Source: Solirubrobacterales bacterium
GTDB lineage: Bacteria; Actinomycetota; Thermoleophilia; Solirubrobacterales; Solirubrobacteraceae
Direction: 5' to 3'
NCBI GenBank assembly: GCA_019240655.1
Contig: JAFAXX010000103.1
Coordinates: 1-40,244 of the forward strand
DNA: 40,244 bases
The position numbers and the translations under genes are program-made. The notes beneath the pieces are model-generated. The model searched no databases. It saw only the letters and a list, made by a program, of their open reading frames with translations, and had not been told where the DNA came from. Positions 25,073 through 34,053 of this stretch are shown one piece after another. Within the stretch, counting starts at the first letter, position 1. Every line of letters begins with the position of its first letter.

Positions 25073-25837
25073 TCAGCGGCCCGCCGCCCGCCGATACCGG
25101 GCCACCGCCAGCGGCGCGAACACGACGACGATCACCAGCGACCACGCGAACGCCCCCCACACGTAGTTGCCGGCCGGGGTCCCAATCCACAGCGAGCGCA
25201 TCGCGTTGACCACAATCGTGAACGGATTGACGTTCGCGAAGGCGCGCAGGACGGCCGGCATCGACGACGGCGGCACGAACGCCGAGGAGATGAAGGTCAG
25301 CGGGAAGACCGCGATGAAGCCGACCGAGTTCGCCGACTCGGTCGAGTTGACCAGGAGGCCAACGAGGGCGAAGAACCACGAGAACCCGTAGCCGAACAGC
25401 AGTAGCAGGACCACTCCGGCCGCCGCCTGCCCGAGGCTGGTGTGGAACGAGAATCCGATGATCACCCCGGTGACGAGCAGGATGGTCAGCGACAGGGCGT
25501 TCGTCGCGACGTCGGCCAGGGTGCGTCCGGCCAGCACGGCGGGGCGCGCCATGGGCAGCGAGCGGAAGCGGTCGACCAGCCCTTTGTGAACGTCCTCGTT
25601 CAGCCCGATGGCGGTGACGAACCCGCCGAAGGCGATGTTCTGCACGATGATCCCCGGGATCAGGAACTCGACGTAGGGAATGCCATCGGTGTTGATCGCG
25701 CCGCCGAACACGTAGCGGAACAGCAGCACGAACATGATCGGCTGGACCGTGAACGCCAGCAGCAGGTCCGGCGCACGCGGCAGCCGGATCAGGTTGCGCT
25801 CGGCGATCACGAGGGTGTCGGTGACCAGCCGCCTCAC
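25073..25837 (-). CDS. ABC-2 type exporter permease (DrrB-like)
   Basis: A 254-residue permease with six membrane helices. It begins TLVIAERNLIRLPRAPDLLL, an amphipathic entry segment, then FTVQPIMFVLLFRYVFGG. The middle holds the ABC-2 signature region VHKGLVDRFRSLPMARPAVL, the loop that contacts the ATPase. The last third has STESANSVGFIAVFPLTFIS followed by FVPPSSMPAVLRAFANVNPF, typical of daunorubicin-resistance-type permeases. GTG at 25837 is the first start in the frame. In the simplest ancestor it would overlap the ATPase stop as GTGA; a 35-bp duplication now separates the genes. It works with the ATPase upstream to export lipophilic compounds. Confidence 0.9.
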   Translation of the reverse strand: MRRLVTDTLVIAERNLIRLPRAPDLLLAFTVQPIMFVLLFRYVFGGAINTDGIPYVEFLIPGIIVQNIAFGGFVTAIGLNEDVHKGLVDRFRSLPMARPAVLAGRTLADVATNALSLTILLVTGVIIGFSFHTSLGQAAAGVVLLLLFGYGFSWFFALVGLLVNSTESANSVGFIAVFPLTFISSAFVPPSSMPAVLRAFANVNPFTIVVNAMRSLWIGTPAGNYVWGAFAWSLVIVVVFAPLAVARYRRAAGR

Positions 25838-25868
25838 CGCGCGACCGCCCCGCAGACCCCCAGCCGCC

Positions 25869-25884
<16 letters not shown>
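25825..25884. repeat. Exact 25-bp direct repeat (35-bp period) at the drrA-drrB-like junction
   Basis: 25825-25849 and 25860-25884 are identical. Each contains the GTGA stop-start overlap on the minus strand. The 35-bp period is not a multiple of three, so it creates an extra small ORF between the two genes. Confidence 0.85.
25834..25872 (-). CDS. 12-residue ORF bridging the ABC exporter genes by GTGA overlaps
   Basis: GTG at 25872 overlaps the ATPase TGA, and the TGA at 25836-25834 overlaps the permease GTG at 25837. The peptide MRRLGVCGAVAR is a mixture of the permease start and ATPase end, as expected from junction duplication. It would let ribosomes pass from one gene to the next by coupling. 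Whether it matters is unknown. Confidence 0.4.
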
Positions 25885-26876
<992 letters not shown>

Positions 26877-26911
26877 CGCCGTCGCACACTACCGGCCGCT
26901 GTGCCTGCGCC

Positions 26912-26948
26912 TTGACCGGCCGAAGGCCGATCTGATCATATATACGCA
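26912..26948 (+). promoter_or_regulatory. Promoter for the M24-fold gene with GATC-centred AT-rich box
   Basis: TTGACC (26912-26917) is a -35-like hexamer, and CATATATA (26937-26944) supplies -10-like sequence ending four bases before the ATG at 26949, which would give a leaderless or nearly leaderless mRNA. CTGATCATATAT overlaps the -10 and resembles the GATC boxes of the LLM and hydroxylase promoters. The stretch stands out as AT-rich in very GC-rich DNA. Confidence 0.5.
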
Positions 26949-28148
26949 ATGACCGCTTCCCGCGCCGCGGCGGTGCCGCCGTCGGACGCTCGCCTGGCCG
27001 AGGACGTCGAGCGCCGCCATCGCCTGATCCGCGAGGCCGCCGAGCGCGACGGGCTCGACGCGGTGCTGGTCTGCGCCACCGAATACACCGGCTTTGAAGG
27101 GGCGATGTTCTACCTGTCGGGCTTTCGCCTCCTCCACCGTTACGCCTACGTCCTGCTGCCGGTGCACGAGCCCCCGACCAACATCTTCCCGGGCGAGGGG
27201 CGTTGGGTCGGGGATCACGCCGAGGGATGGGTCGAGGACCGGGTCTTCGCCGAGACGCCCGGGAAGTGGATCGCCCAACGACTGAAGGACCGCGGCTGGA
27301 AGCGGCTCGGCGTGTACGGCCTTGACCTCGTGATGCCGGTGCGCGACTTCGTCGAGCTGCCCGAGGAGCGGGTGGTCCGCTGGGATGCCGAGTTCGACCT
27401 CGCGCGCGCCGTCAAGTCCGAGTTCGAGCTCGAGTCCGTGCGGGAGTCGATGCGGATCAACGAGGCGGGCGTCTTCGCCGTGATGGCGGCGTGGGAGCCG
27501 GGAATGACCGAGGCCGAGTTGATGGCGGTCGCCGAGCGGGAGTTCGTCGGCCGCGGGACTCGGCGGCTGACCATGGACATGGTGCTCACCGGCCCCGAGG
27601 GAGCGGCTTGGCCGGAGATGCGCCTGCCCGACGAAAAGCGGCGCGTGCGCGAGGACGACATGCTGATCTACGGGCTCGAGGTCGCCGGCCCGGGGGGTCA
27701 CTGGGTCGAGTTCTCGCGCCCGATGTGCGCCGGCGAGCCCTCGACGGAGTCAGAGCAGATGATGCAGGCCTACCGCGAGTACCACGAGATCTGCCGCGGC
27801 GCGATGCACGCGGGCGCCACCGCCCGCGAGGTCCACCGGGCCGTCTCACGGCCGTTCCTCGAGCGCGGCTGGAAGCTCGGGCACGTGACCGGACACTCGA
27901 TAGGGATGACGATGATCGAGCATCCGCGTATCGGCGAGGCCTTCGACGTACCGCTCCGCGAGGACATGGTCTGCTCGATGCACCCACACGTGATCTCCGC
28001 CGACGAGCGGACCTGCCTGTATTTCCAGGACACCTGGCACGTGCGCGCCGACGGTGCGGCGCCGCTCAGCGACGCCCCGCTCGAGTTCTACGACCCGCGC
28101 CACGTCCGAGACCACGACGGCCGTCTACCGAGCGCGCAATCGGGGTAG
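26949..28148 (+). CDS. M24-fold (pita-bread) hydrolase-like protein with non-canonical active site
   Basis: A 399-residue protein with a creatinase-type N-terminal domain (residues 1-155) and an M24 C-terminal domain (about 160-385). The His motif GHSIGM is intact (His316), but the usual metal ligands are changed. The Asp-containing strand reads GLEVAGPGGHWVEFSR with Glu in both regions; the Glu of FTVEPG-like segments is His345 (SMHPHV); and the Glu before DT is Gln360 (FQDT). So the dimetal site of Xaa-Pro and methionine aminopeptidases looks absent. Creatinase shows that the fold can work without metal, so a C-N hydrolase acting on a small molecule is a plausible role. Location beside the Mo-hydroxylase/Liv locus supports this. 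The ATG lies just after the -10-like box. Confidence 0.82.
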   Translation: MTASRAAAVPPSDARLAEDVERRHRLIREAAERDGLDAVLVCATEYTGFEGAMFYLSGFRLLHRYAYVLLPVHEPPTNIFPGEGRWVGDHAEGWVEDRVFAETPGKWIAQRLKDRGWKRLGVYGLDLVMPVRDFVELPEERVVRWDAEFDLARAVKSEFELESVRESMRINEAGVFAVMAAWEPGMTEAELMAVAEREFVGRGTRRLTMDMVLTGPEGAAWPEMRLPDEKRRVREDDMLIYGLEVAGPGGHWVEFSRPMCAGEPSTESEQMMQAYREYHEICRGAMHAGATAREVHRAVSRPFLERGWKLGHVTGHSIGMTMIEHPRIGEAFDVPLREDMVCSMHPHVISADERTCLYFQDTWHVRADGAAPLSDAPLEFYDPRHVRDHDGRLPSAQSG

Positions 28149-28158
28149 CCCAGCCGGT

Positions 28159-28326
28159 ATGGAAATCGACCCTTCAGAGTTCACAGAGGAGCCCAGGGAG
28201 GTGCCTGAGCCCCCGCCGGACACGAGCGATCACCCCTCGCACGAGGAGCAGGTCGGTGGCCGCGGCGCCGAGGACCCGGACGAGCTCGCCGACGAGGACC
28301 GTTACCGCAAGGGCCCGGGCTGGTAG
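28159..28326 (+). CDS. Small acidic hypothetical protein
   Basis: A 55-residue, highly acidic and proline-rich protein, starting MEIDPSEFTEEPREVPEPPP and ending RKGPGW, probably disordered. Third positions are G/C-rich except in the first codons, as in real genes here. It follows the M24 gene by ten bases on the same strand, so it may be co-transcribed. There is no clear ribosome-binding site, and no family is recognised. It converges on the CoxG-like gene. Confidence 0.5.
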   Translation: MEIDPSEFTEEPREVPEPPPDTSDHPSHEEQVGGRGAEDPDELADEDRYRKGPGW

Positions 28327-28370
28327 CGCCTCCCACGCCCGCCCAGATCCCGCCAGCCCCCAGGTCCGCA

Positions 28371-28388
28371 GCGATCGCCGCCGATCGC
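28371..28388. terminator. Possible bidirectional terminator hairpin
   Basis: GCGATCG (28371-28377), loop CCGC, CGATCGC (28382-28388), between the small acidic protein gene and the convergent CoxG-like gene. No T-run on either side. Confidence 0.45.
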
Positions 28389-28397
28389 CGGCCGCGC

Positions 28398-29150
28398 CTA
28401 GCGCCGGCGCCGGCCCACCAGCCACCCGACGATCACACCGAGTAGCGCCGCGCCGGCATACCTGACCGCCGGCATCCCCGCGACCAGCGCCCCGACGTCC
28501 AGCTCGTCCGCCACCGGCGCTGCGGCACGCGGCGGCCCCCCCGCTCCCACGCCGCCGCCCACGCCGCCCGCGCCGGCGAGCGCGCCCGCCTCCGCCCCTG
28601 AGCCACCGGCGACCCCGCCAACCCCAACCTGCGCGCCGTCCGCTCCGCCGGCCTGCCCTCCGCCAACCCCCGCGACCCCGGCCATCCCCGCCCCACCATC
28701 GGGCGGCTTGGCGATCCGCTGCTCGAGGCACCGCGAGAACTCCCCCAGCACGCGCTTGCCGACGTCCTCGATCACCCCCCGCCCGAACTGGGCCTGTGGA
28801 CCGGTGATCTGCAGCTCGGTCAGCGCGCTCACGCGCGTGCCGCCGTCCAAGGACTCGAGCTGGTTGCGGATCGTCGCCATCGCCGACCCCTGTCCCTTCG
28901 CCTCGCGCGCGCTCAACACGATGACCGCGGTATGCGTTGCCTCGTCGACCTCCGAGAGCGTCGCCGTGCCGCGGTACTCGACGCGCATCGGTCCGACCTT
29001 CAGTCGCATCGAGCCGTCGTAGACGTTCTCGGTGTCGGTGGCCTGGATCGTCGCTCCCGGCAGGCAGCTGGCCACGCCCTCCATGTCGAGCAGCTCGCGC
29101 CAGACGGTCTCCACCTCGGCCCCGACCCGGAACTCGTTCTCGATGATCAT
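28398..29150 (-). CDS. coxG: CoxG-type SRPBCC protein with Gly/Ala-rich linker and C-terminal membrane anchor
   Basis: A 250-residue protein. Residues 1-150 form the CoxG SRPBCC domain: FRVGAEVETVWRELLDMEGV, SCLPGATIQATDTENVYDGS, LKVGPMRVEYRGTATLSEVD, and QITGPQAQFGRGVIEDVGKR. A long Gly/Ala/Val linker (about 165-215) follows, then YAGAALLGVIVGWLVGRRRR, a single membrane helix with an arginine-rich tail. CoxG proteins are needed for assembly or membrane recruitment of CO-dehydrogenase-type molybdenum hydroxylases. The ATG overlaps the large-subunit stop as ATGA, fixing the start at 29150. It is the last gene of the hydroxylase operon. Confidence 0.9.
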   Translation of the reverse strand: MIIENEFRVGAEVETVWRELLDMEGVASCLPGATIQATDTENVYDGSMRLKVGPMRVEYRGTATLSEVDEATHTAVIVLSAREAKGQGSAMATIRNQLESLDGGTRVSALTELQITGPQAQFGRGVIEDVGKRVLGEFSRCLEQRIAKPPDGGAGMAGVAGVGGGQAGGADGAQVGVGGVAGGSGAEAGALAGAGGVGGGVGAGGPPRAAAPVADELDVGALVAGMPAVRYAGAALLGVIVGWLVGRRRR

Positions 29151-31642
29151 GACTCGCCTTCCGCCGAGGCCGCGGCCTGCGCCGACACCCGGACTCCGCG
29201 CGGCTCGCCGCGCTCGCCGCTGTGGACCAGCCACCACACCCGCTCCCACGGGTTGTGGCTGTCGGAGACGATCGCGTCCTGGTCACCCAGCGCGTCCTGG
29301 ATCGCGCTGCAGATGGCGTGCAGCGGCGCCCCGCCGCCCTCGCCCATGCCCTTGGCGCCGTTCGGCGTGAACGGGCTCGGGGACTCGATGTCGGCGGTCT
29401 TGATGTCCGGGGCATCGAGCGCGGTGATCGCGTGGTAGTCGTAGAACGAGGCCTGCTGCAGCTGGCCGTCCCCGTCGTATTCGAAGCTCTCGTACAGAGC
29501 GGCCCCGATGCCGAGTGCGGTCGCGCCGTGAACCTGGCCCTCGACGATGCGCGGGTTTATCCGCTTGCCACAGTCGTCGACCGCGGCGTATTCGAGGATC
29601 TCGACGTGGCCGGTGTCCTCGTCGATCTCCACCACGCAGGCGTGGATCTGCGAGGCGTAGGTCAGCGTCAGGTTGCCGCGCTTCTTGTCCGGATCGGGCA
29701 CCTCGAACGGGGGCACGTACACGTGCCGGCAGTTCAGGCTGATGCGCTCGCGCAGCTCGGTCGGCAGGGCGGCGTTGTTGGCGTAGATCAGGTTCGCCAC
29801 GCCGATGAACGGGATCGCCCGCTCCTGGTCGCCGCGCACCGAGCACATGCCGTCGGCCAGCTCGATGTCCTCGGCATCGGCCTCGAGCGCGAACGCCGCC
29901 ACCTCGATGATCTCGGCCCGTAGCTTCTCCGCCGCGCCCTTGGCCGCCCCCAGCCCGGTCACCGCGAACTGGCTCGCATAGGTGCCAGAGAACGCCACGT
30001 AGGTGTTCTGCTGCTGGTTGAACCCGGCGGTCACGTGCACCTGCTCGGGACCCATCCCGAGCACGTCGCCGACCACCTGGGCGGCCGTCGTCTCGTGCGA
30101 CTGGCCCTGCGGCGTCGTCCCGAGGTTGACGTTGACCTCGCCGTACAGGTCGAGCTTCACGTAGGCCGCCTCGCCGTTGCCGGAGAACGGCAGCTCGGGG
30201 TTGATGATCCGGGCCTGGCCGAAGTTGTTGGTGCCCGAGTCGAGCGTCGAGCCGATCCCGATCCCGATCCGCTTGCCCGAGCCGCGCCCGAGCTCGCGCT
30301 GGCGCGCCCGCCACTTATCGTGATCGATCAGCTCGAGCGCGATGTCGAGCGACCGCGGCAGGTCGCCCGAGTCGTACACGCAGCCATTCGGCGTCTCGTA
30401 GGGGTAGTCGTCGGGTTGCACGTAGTTGCGCTTGCGCAGCTCCACCGGGTCGAAGCCGAGCTCGTGGGCGACGATGTCGATGATCCGCTCGATCAGCCAC
30501 AGGTGCTGCAGGCGGGAGTAGCCGCGATTGGGAATCGTCGGGCACTTGTTGGTGAGCGTCTCGGTGTAGTCGACGTGCAGGTGCTTCAGGCGGTAGCAGC
30601 CGCAGCTCACCTGCGACCAGATCACCGCGCCGAGTGGCTCGTAGTGCAGATAGGCGCCGGCGTCGTCGAAGGCGCGGGTCTTGAAGCCGAGGATCGTGCC
30701 GTCCTTCATCACCGCGACCCTGGTGTCGAGGAACGTGCGCTCGTTGCCGTGTCCACAGGAGAGCATGTGCTCGGTGCGGTACTCGGTCCACTTGGCCGGC
30801 CGCCCGGCCTTGCGGGAGAGCAGGGCCAGGGCCGCGATCTGGGGGTAGCTGCCGATCTTGTTGCCGAACGCGCCGCCGATGTCCTGGGAGGCGAACAGCA
30901 GGCGGTTGCTGGCCACCCCTAGCGTCGGCCCGATCACCATCGACGCGAACATCGGCATCTGGTTGTTGGACTTCACCTGCACCGTGTCGGTGCCCGGGTC
31001 CCAGTGCACTACGGCGGCGTTGCACTCGAGCGGCGTCGAGGAGAAGCGGTGGAAGTGCAGATGGTCGATCTCGACCACGTGGTCGGCGTTCTCGAGCGCC
31101 CAGTCGACGTCGCCCCAGTCGAACACCCCGTGCCACGCCACGTTTGTGCCGACCTGCTCGTGCAGCAGCGGCGCGTCGGCCTCGGCGGCGGCGACTCCGT
31201 CGACCACGACCGGGAGCAGCTCGTACTCGACGTCGACCAGGCCGGCGGCGTCGCGCGCCAGCTCGCGCGTCTCCGCCAACACCACCGCGACCGCGTCACC
31301 GTGGTAGCGGACCTTGTCGACGGCAAGCGGATACTCCGCGATCTTCGCCGCCGGCTCGGGCGCGATCTGGAAGAACGGCGACTCGCACAGCTCCTTGACC
31401 TCTTCCCCGGTCAGCGCCGCGTAGACGCCGTCGAGCGCCAGCGCGCGCCGCGTGTCGACCGAGACGATGCGGGCGTGGGCGTGGGGCGAGCGGACGAAGT
31501 GCGCGTACCCCTGGCGGTGCATCCACACGTCGTCGGCGAACTCTCCCTGACCCTGCAGCAGCCGGCGGTCCTCGCGCCGTGGCACGCTCACGCCGATCGA
31601 GCGGCCGATCTCGACGGCGGTATCTGCGGGGGTCGTGCTCAT
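29147..31642 (-). CDS. Molybdenum hydroxylase large subunit (xanthine dehydrogenase/CoxL family), substrate unknown
   Basis: An 831-residue molybdopterin-cytosine-dinucleotide-type catalytic subunit. Residues 20-130 form the a/b hammerhead domain (GQGEFADDVWMHRQGYAHFV, RSPHAHARI). The Moco domains include SQDIGGAFGNKIG (about 252-264), TTPQGQSHETTAAQVVGDVL, and GAKGMGEGGGAPL near residue 765, with the catalytic Glu. The active-site loop reads IPNRGYSRLQH (about 370-380). Form I CO dehydrogenases have AYxCSFR here and form II enzymes AYRGAGR. So this is neither, and the substrate must be another heterocycle or aldehyde. GAGGAGG lies six bases before the ATG at 31642. The start overlaps the small-subunit stop as ATGA. 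Neighbours are the small subunit upstream and CoxG downstream. Confidence 0.92.
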   Translation of the reverse strand: MSTTPADTAVEIGRSIGVSVPRREDRRLLQGQGEFADDVWMHRQGYAHFVRSPHAHARIVSVDTRRALALDGVYAALTGEEVKELCESPFFQIAPEPAAKIAEYPLAVDKVRYHGDAVAVVLAETRELARDAAGLVDVEYELLPVVVDGVAAAEADAPLLHEQVGTNVAWHGVFDWGDVDWALENADHVVEIDHLHFHRFSSTPLECNAAVVHWDPGTDTVQVKSNNQMPMFASMVIGPTLGVASNRLLFASQDIGGAFGNKIGSYPQIAALALLSRKAGRPAKWTEYRTEHMLSCGHGNERTFLDTRVAVMKDGTILGFKTRAFDDAGAYLHYEPLGAVIWSQVSCGCYRLKHLHVDYTETLTNKCPTIPNRGYSRLQHLWLIERIIDIVAHELGFDPVELRKRNYVQPDDYPYETPNGCVYDSGDLPRSLDIALELIDHDKWRARQRELGRGSGKRIGIGIGSTLDSGTNNFGQARIINPELPFSGNGEAAYVKLDLYGEVNVNLGTTPQGQSHETTAAQVVGDVLGMGPEQVHVTAGFNQQQNTYVAFSGTYASQFAVTGLGAAKGAAEKLRAEIIEVAAFALEADAEDIELADGMCSVRGDQERAIPFIGVANLIYANNAALPTELRERISLNCRHVYVPPFEVPDPDKKRGNLTLTYASQIHACVVEIDEDTGHVEILEYAAVDDCGKRINPRIVEGQVHGATALGIGAALYESFEYDGDGQLQQASFYDYHAITALDAPDIKTADIESPSPFTPNGAKGMGEGGGAPLHAICSAIQDALGDQDAIVSDSHNPWERVWWLVHSGERGEPRGVRVSAQAAASAEGES

Positions 31643-32133
31643 GCTGCCTCCTCGGCTCCGTTGCGCGCCGCACGCTCGATCGAGCGGATGATGTTCACGT
31701 AGCCGGTGCAGCGGCAGATGTTGCCGCGCACTGCGCGGCGGATCTCGTCTTCGCTGGGCTGCGGGTTTCGCCGCAGCAGGAACGTGGCCGCCATTACCAG
31801 TCCCGGCGTGCAGTAGCCGCACTGCAGCCCGTGCTCCTCGTGGAACGCCCGCTGGACCGCGGTCAGCTCGCCGTCCTTCGCGATGCCCTCGATCGTCTCG
31901 ATCTCGCAGCCGTCGGCCTGCGGCGCCAGCATCATGCAGCTCTTGACCAGGCGGCCGTCGACGATCACCGAGCAGGCGCCGCAGCTGCCGGTGTCACAGC
32001 CGATGTGGGTTCCCTTCATGCCCAGCGAATCGCGCAGGAAGTGCACCAGCAGCTGACGTGAGGCAACCGTGGCCTCGCGCCGCTCGCCGTTGACGGTGAA
32101 CTCGATCGCCTGCACGTTGCCTGCCTCAACCAT
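31639..32133 (-). CDS. Molybdenum hydroxylase small subunit (two [2Fe-2S] clusters)
   Basis: A 164-residue iron-sulfur protein. The plant-type cluster is at GCDTGSCGACSVIVDG with a distal Cys in KSCMML (about residues 45-68). The second, helical cluster is at GLQCGYCTPGLVMAA and RGNICRCTGYVNI (about 102-145), the all-alpha [2Fe-2S] domain. These transfer electrons from the molybdenum centre to the FAD subunit. Length and Cys spacing are normal. The ATG at 32133 overlaps the end of the medium-subunit gene by eight bases, and its own stop overlaps the large-subunit start, indicating an operon in the medium-small-large order. Confidence 0.94.
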   Translation of the reverse strand: MVEAGNVQAIEFTVNGERREATVASRQLLVHFLRDSLGMKGTHIGCDTGSCGACSVIVDGRLVKSCMMLAPQADGCEIETIEGIAKDGELTAVQRAFHEEHGLQCGYCTPGLVMAATFLLRRNPQPSEDEIRRAVRGNICRCTGYVNIIRSIERAARNGAEEAA

Positions 32134-32998
32134 GCTGCGGACCTCCGTTGCCGATCGCTTGACACACCGCTCGCCGCGCCACCACCCGCGCCATCGCGCG
32201 CCGGTACTCGGCGCTCCCGTGGGCGTCGCCCAGCGGCTCGAGGTCCGCGCCGATCCGCTCCGCCGCCGCGGCGACGGCGGCCGGCTCGGCGGCGCGGCCG
32301 CGCAGCGCCTCCTCCATCCCCGCGTGGCGGGCGGGGATCGGCGATACGCACGCGAGGACGACCCGGGCCTCCTCGATCGTCCCGTTGGCGCGGACGAGGG
32401 CGGCGGCGCGCGCGATCGCCTTCGAGTCCGCCCCGACCGCGACCGTGCTGTACCCGGCGCTTGCGCCGGCGGCCAGCGGCGGGACCCGCACGCTCGTGAG
32501 CAGTTCGCCCTCGCCCACCGCGGTCGCGAAGTAGCCGTGGAAGAAATCGCTCGCCGCCACCTCCCGCGGCCCGCCGGAGGACGCGATCACCATCGTGGCG
32601 CCGAGCGCGACGAGCAGCGGCGGCAGGTTGTTGGTCGGGTCGCTGAGGCAGCAGTTGCCGCCAATCGTGCCGGCGTCGCGGATCTGCTGATCCTCGATGT
32701 GGCCGGCCACGTCGGCCAGCATTGGCTGCGCGGAGCGTACCTCCGGCGAGTGATCGAGCTCGTCGTAGGTGACGCAGGCACCGATCTCGAGGCCCCCGTC
32801 TGGCGCCGCCGCGATCCCGCGCAGCTCTTCGAGCCGGCTGATGTCGACGAGCAGCTCGAGCGAGGCGACCCGGTGCTTGAGCACGTTGATCAGGCTCTGG
32901 CCGCCGGCCAGCGGCGCCGCGTCTTCGTTCTCGGCCAGCAGTTGGAGCGCCTCCGCAACCGTATCCGGACGGGCGTAGGCGACCGATTCAAGGAGCAT
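32126..32998 (-). CDS. Molybdenum hydroxylase FAD-binding medium subunit (CoxM-like)
   Basis: A 290-residue flavoprotein. The FAD-binding loops are PLAGGQSLINVL (about residues 29-40) and RDAGTIGGNCCLSDPTNN (about 106-123), as in the xanthine-dehydrogenase FAD domain. The C-terminal CO_deh_flav_C domain covers about residues 180-285. It passes electrons from the iron-sulfur subunit to an acceptor such as NAD or quinone. ATG at 32998 is preferred, since the FAD domain starts within a few residues and GGAGAG lies just upstream; the longer frame to 33058 adds 20 unrelated residues. The promoter-like region lies at 33037-33065. First gene of the hydroxylase operon. Confidence 0.92.
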   Translation of the reverse strand: MLLESVAYARPDTVAEALQLLAENEDAAPLAGGQSLINVLKHRVASLELLVDISRLEELRGIAAAPDGGLEIGACVTYDELDHSPEVRSAQPMLADVAGHIEDQQIRDAGTIGGNCCLSDPTNNLPPLLVALGATMVIASSGGPREVAASDFFHGYFATAVGEGELLTSVRVPPLAAGASAGYSTVAVGADSKAIARAAALVRANGTIEEARVVLACVSPIPARHAGMEEALRGRAAEPAAVAAAAERIGADLEPLGDAHGSAEYRRAMARVVARRAVCQAIGNGGPQHG

Positions 32999-33035
32999 CT
33001 CTCTCCACCCCCGTGGTCTCGTGGTTCCGCTTCGC

Positions 33036-33065
33036 GAACATTGCAGATATTTGATCAATCGTCAA
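33036..33065 (-). promoter_or_regulatory. Promoter with operator-like box of the hydroxylase operon
   Basis: On the minus strand, TTGACG (33065-33060) is followed at once by ATTGATCAAA, containing the palindrome TTGATCAA. The first 16 bases, TTGACGATTGATCAAA, match the LLM promoter at 13 of 16 positions. A -10 about 17 bases on is weak (CAATGT or AATGTT). The AT-rich patch is conspicuous here. Start codon at 32998. Confidence 0.5.
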
Positions 33066-33312
33066 GGAGCTGTGCGGTGCGCCCGGGGGCAGTGCCCGTG
33101 ACGGTGAGGTCGCGAGTCCAGCAGGGCTCGTGGCGGTGAGGTCGCGGGTCCAGTGCTCGTCGCGGTGAGGTCGTGAGTGCAGTGCTCGTGGCGGTGAGGT
33201 GCTGATGCTGATGGGCTGCGCGCCGGAGGGTCAGCGCGGGCCGAGGGACGTGGGGCGCGCAGCGTCCATGGGGCCGGGCATTCCGGGCCTCGGTCGGCCG
33301 CCGCGATCGCGC
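33066..33312. other. Non-coding gap between GntR and hydroxylase genes
   Basis: About 250 bp holding the tandem repeats and no supported gene. The sequence after 33200 is GC-rich with no clear hairpin terminator. Confidence 0.4.
33092..33200. repeat. About 3.6 copies of a 29-31 bp tandem repeat
   Basis: Copies at roughly 33092-33122, 33123-33154, 33155-33183 and a partial one at 33184-33200 share the core CGGTGAGGTCG(C/T)GAGT. They lie between the GntR stop and the hydroxylase promoter, in non-coding DNA. Tandem, not spaced, so not CRISPR. Confidence 0.8.
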
Positions 33313-34053
33313 CTACGACGCCACCACGGTCTCCGGCTCGTCGAGCAGCTCGAACAGCTCCCCGCCGCCCATCTGGGTGGCGATCAGATTGGCCGTGCGC
33401 GCCAGGTGGTTGTGGAGCTCGCGCGCGGCGGCGTCGGGATCGTGGTCGATGCAGGCCTGGAGGATCCGTTCGTGCTCGGGCTGGCGCTTGTCCAGGTTCA
33501 TCCGCACCGGCAGCACGGCGAAGCGGTAGCGCTCGCTCGACTCCCACAGGGGATGGATCAGCCGTGACATCCAGCGCGAATTCGCGGCGTCGTAGAGGGC
33601 GAAGTGAAACGCCGTGTGGGTGGCCCACAGCGGCGCCGGCCGGCGCTGCCTGAAGGCTCTCACGTGCTCGGCCAGGCGCTCGCCGGCGCGCTGGGCGTCG
33701 GCCTCGGTGAAGTTTTCGGCCGCGTGGCGCACGGCCAGAGGCTCGAGGGCCAGCCGGGCCTCGTAGACCTCGCGCAGGTCGTCGATCGACAGCTCGGTGA
33801 CCCGCGCGCCCCGGTGCGGCACGTTCTCGACCAGCCCCACCGAGTCGAGCTGGCGCAGAGCCTCGCGGATCGGCATCGGGCTCATCTCGAGCACCTCGGC
33901 CAGGTCCTCGATCGGGAGCCGCTCTCCGGCCGGCAGCACGCCGGTGATGATTGCCTCGTGCAGCGTCGCGAAGGCACGCTCGGCGAGCGTGCGGTGGCCG
34001 CCGGTGGGACGGAGCGCGGAGAGTTGTTCAGCGGCGCGCACGGCCCCGTCCAA
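33313..34053 (-). CDS. GntR-family regulator with FCD ligand-binding domain
   Basis: A 246-residue FadR-subfamily repressor-like protein. The winged helix is at residues 20-90: TLAERAFATLHEAIITGVLP, LPIEDLAEVLEMSPMPIREA, LRQLDSVGLVENVPHRGARV. The helical FCD domain (about 95-230) includes LREVYEARLALEPLAVRHA and EHERILQACIDHDPDAAARE, with the His/Asp pattern that binds a metal and carboxylate ligand in this family. The start is uncertain: the frame opens at a TTG (34053), just after a stop, and a GTG at 34041 is an alternative. It overlaps the LivM end by about 26 bases, placing it at the end of the Liv operon. A GATC-centred box lies 20-40 bp upstream, inside livM, suggesting autoregulation. 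Confidence 0.88.
   Translation of the reverse strand: MDGAVRAAEQLSALRPTGGHRTLAERAFATLHEAIITGVLPAGERLPIEDLAEVLEMSPMPIREALRQLDSVGLVENVPHRGARVTELSIDDLREVYEARLALEPLAVRHAAENFTEADAQRAGERLAEHVRAFRQRRPAPLWATHTAFHFALYDAANSRWMSRLIHPLWESSERYRFAVLPVRMNLDKRQPEHERILQACIDHDPDAAARELHNHLARTANLIATQMGGGELFELLDEPETVVAS

Noticed and set aside
26949-28148. Plain Xaa-Pro aminopeptidase
   Set aside because: The metal-ligand motifs are altered at four of five positions, so a peptidase call is not supported.
29147-31642. Annotation as aerobic CO dehydrogenase CoxL
   Set aside because: Neither the form I (AYxCSFR) nor the form II (AYRGAGR) loop is present, so only the wider hydroxylase family is supported, although a CoxG-like gene follows.
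33092-33200. CRISPR array
   Set aside because: The repeats are directly adjacent, diverged and without unique spacers, and no cas genes are in the window.
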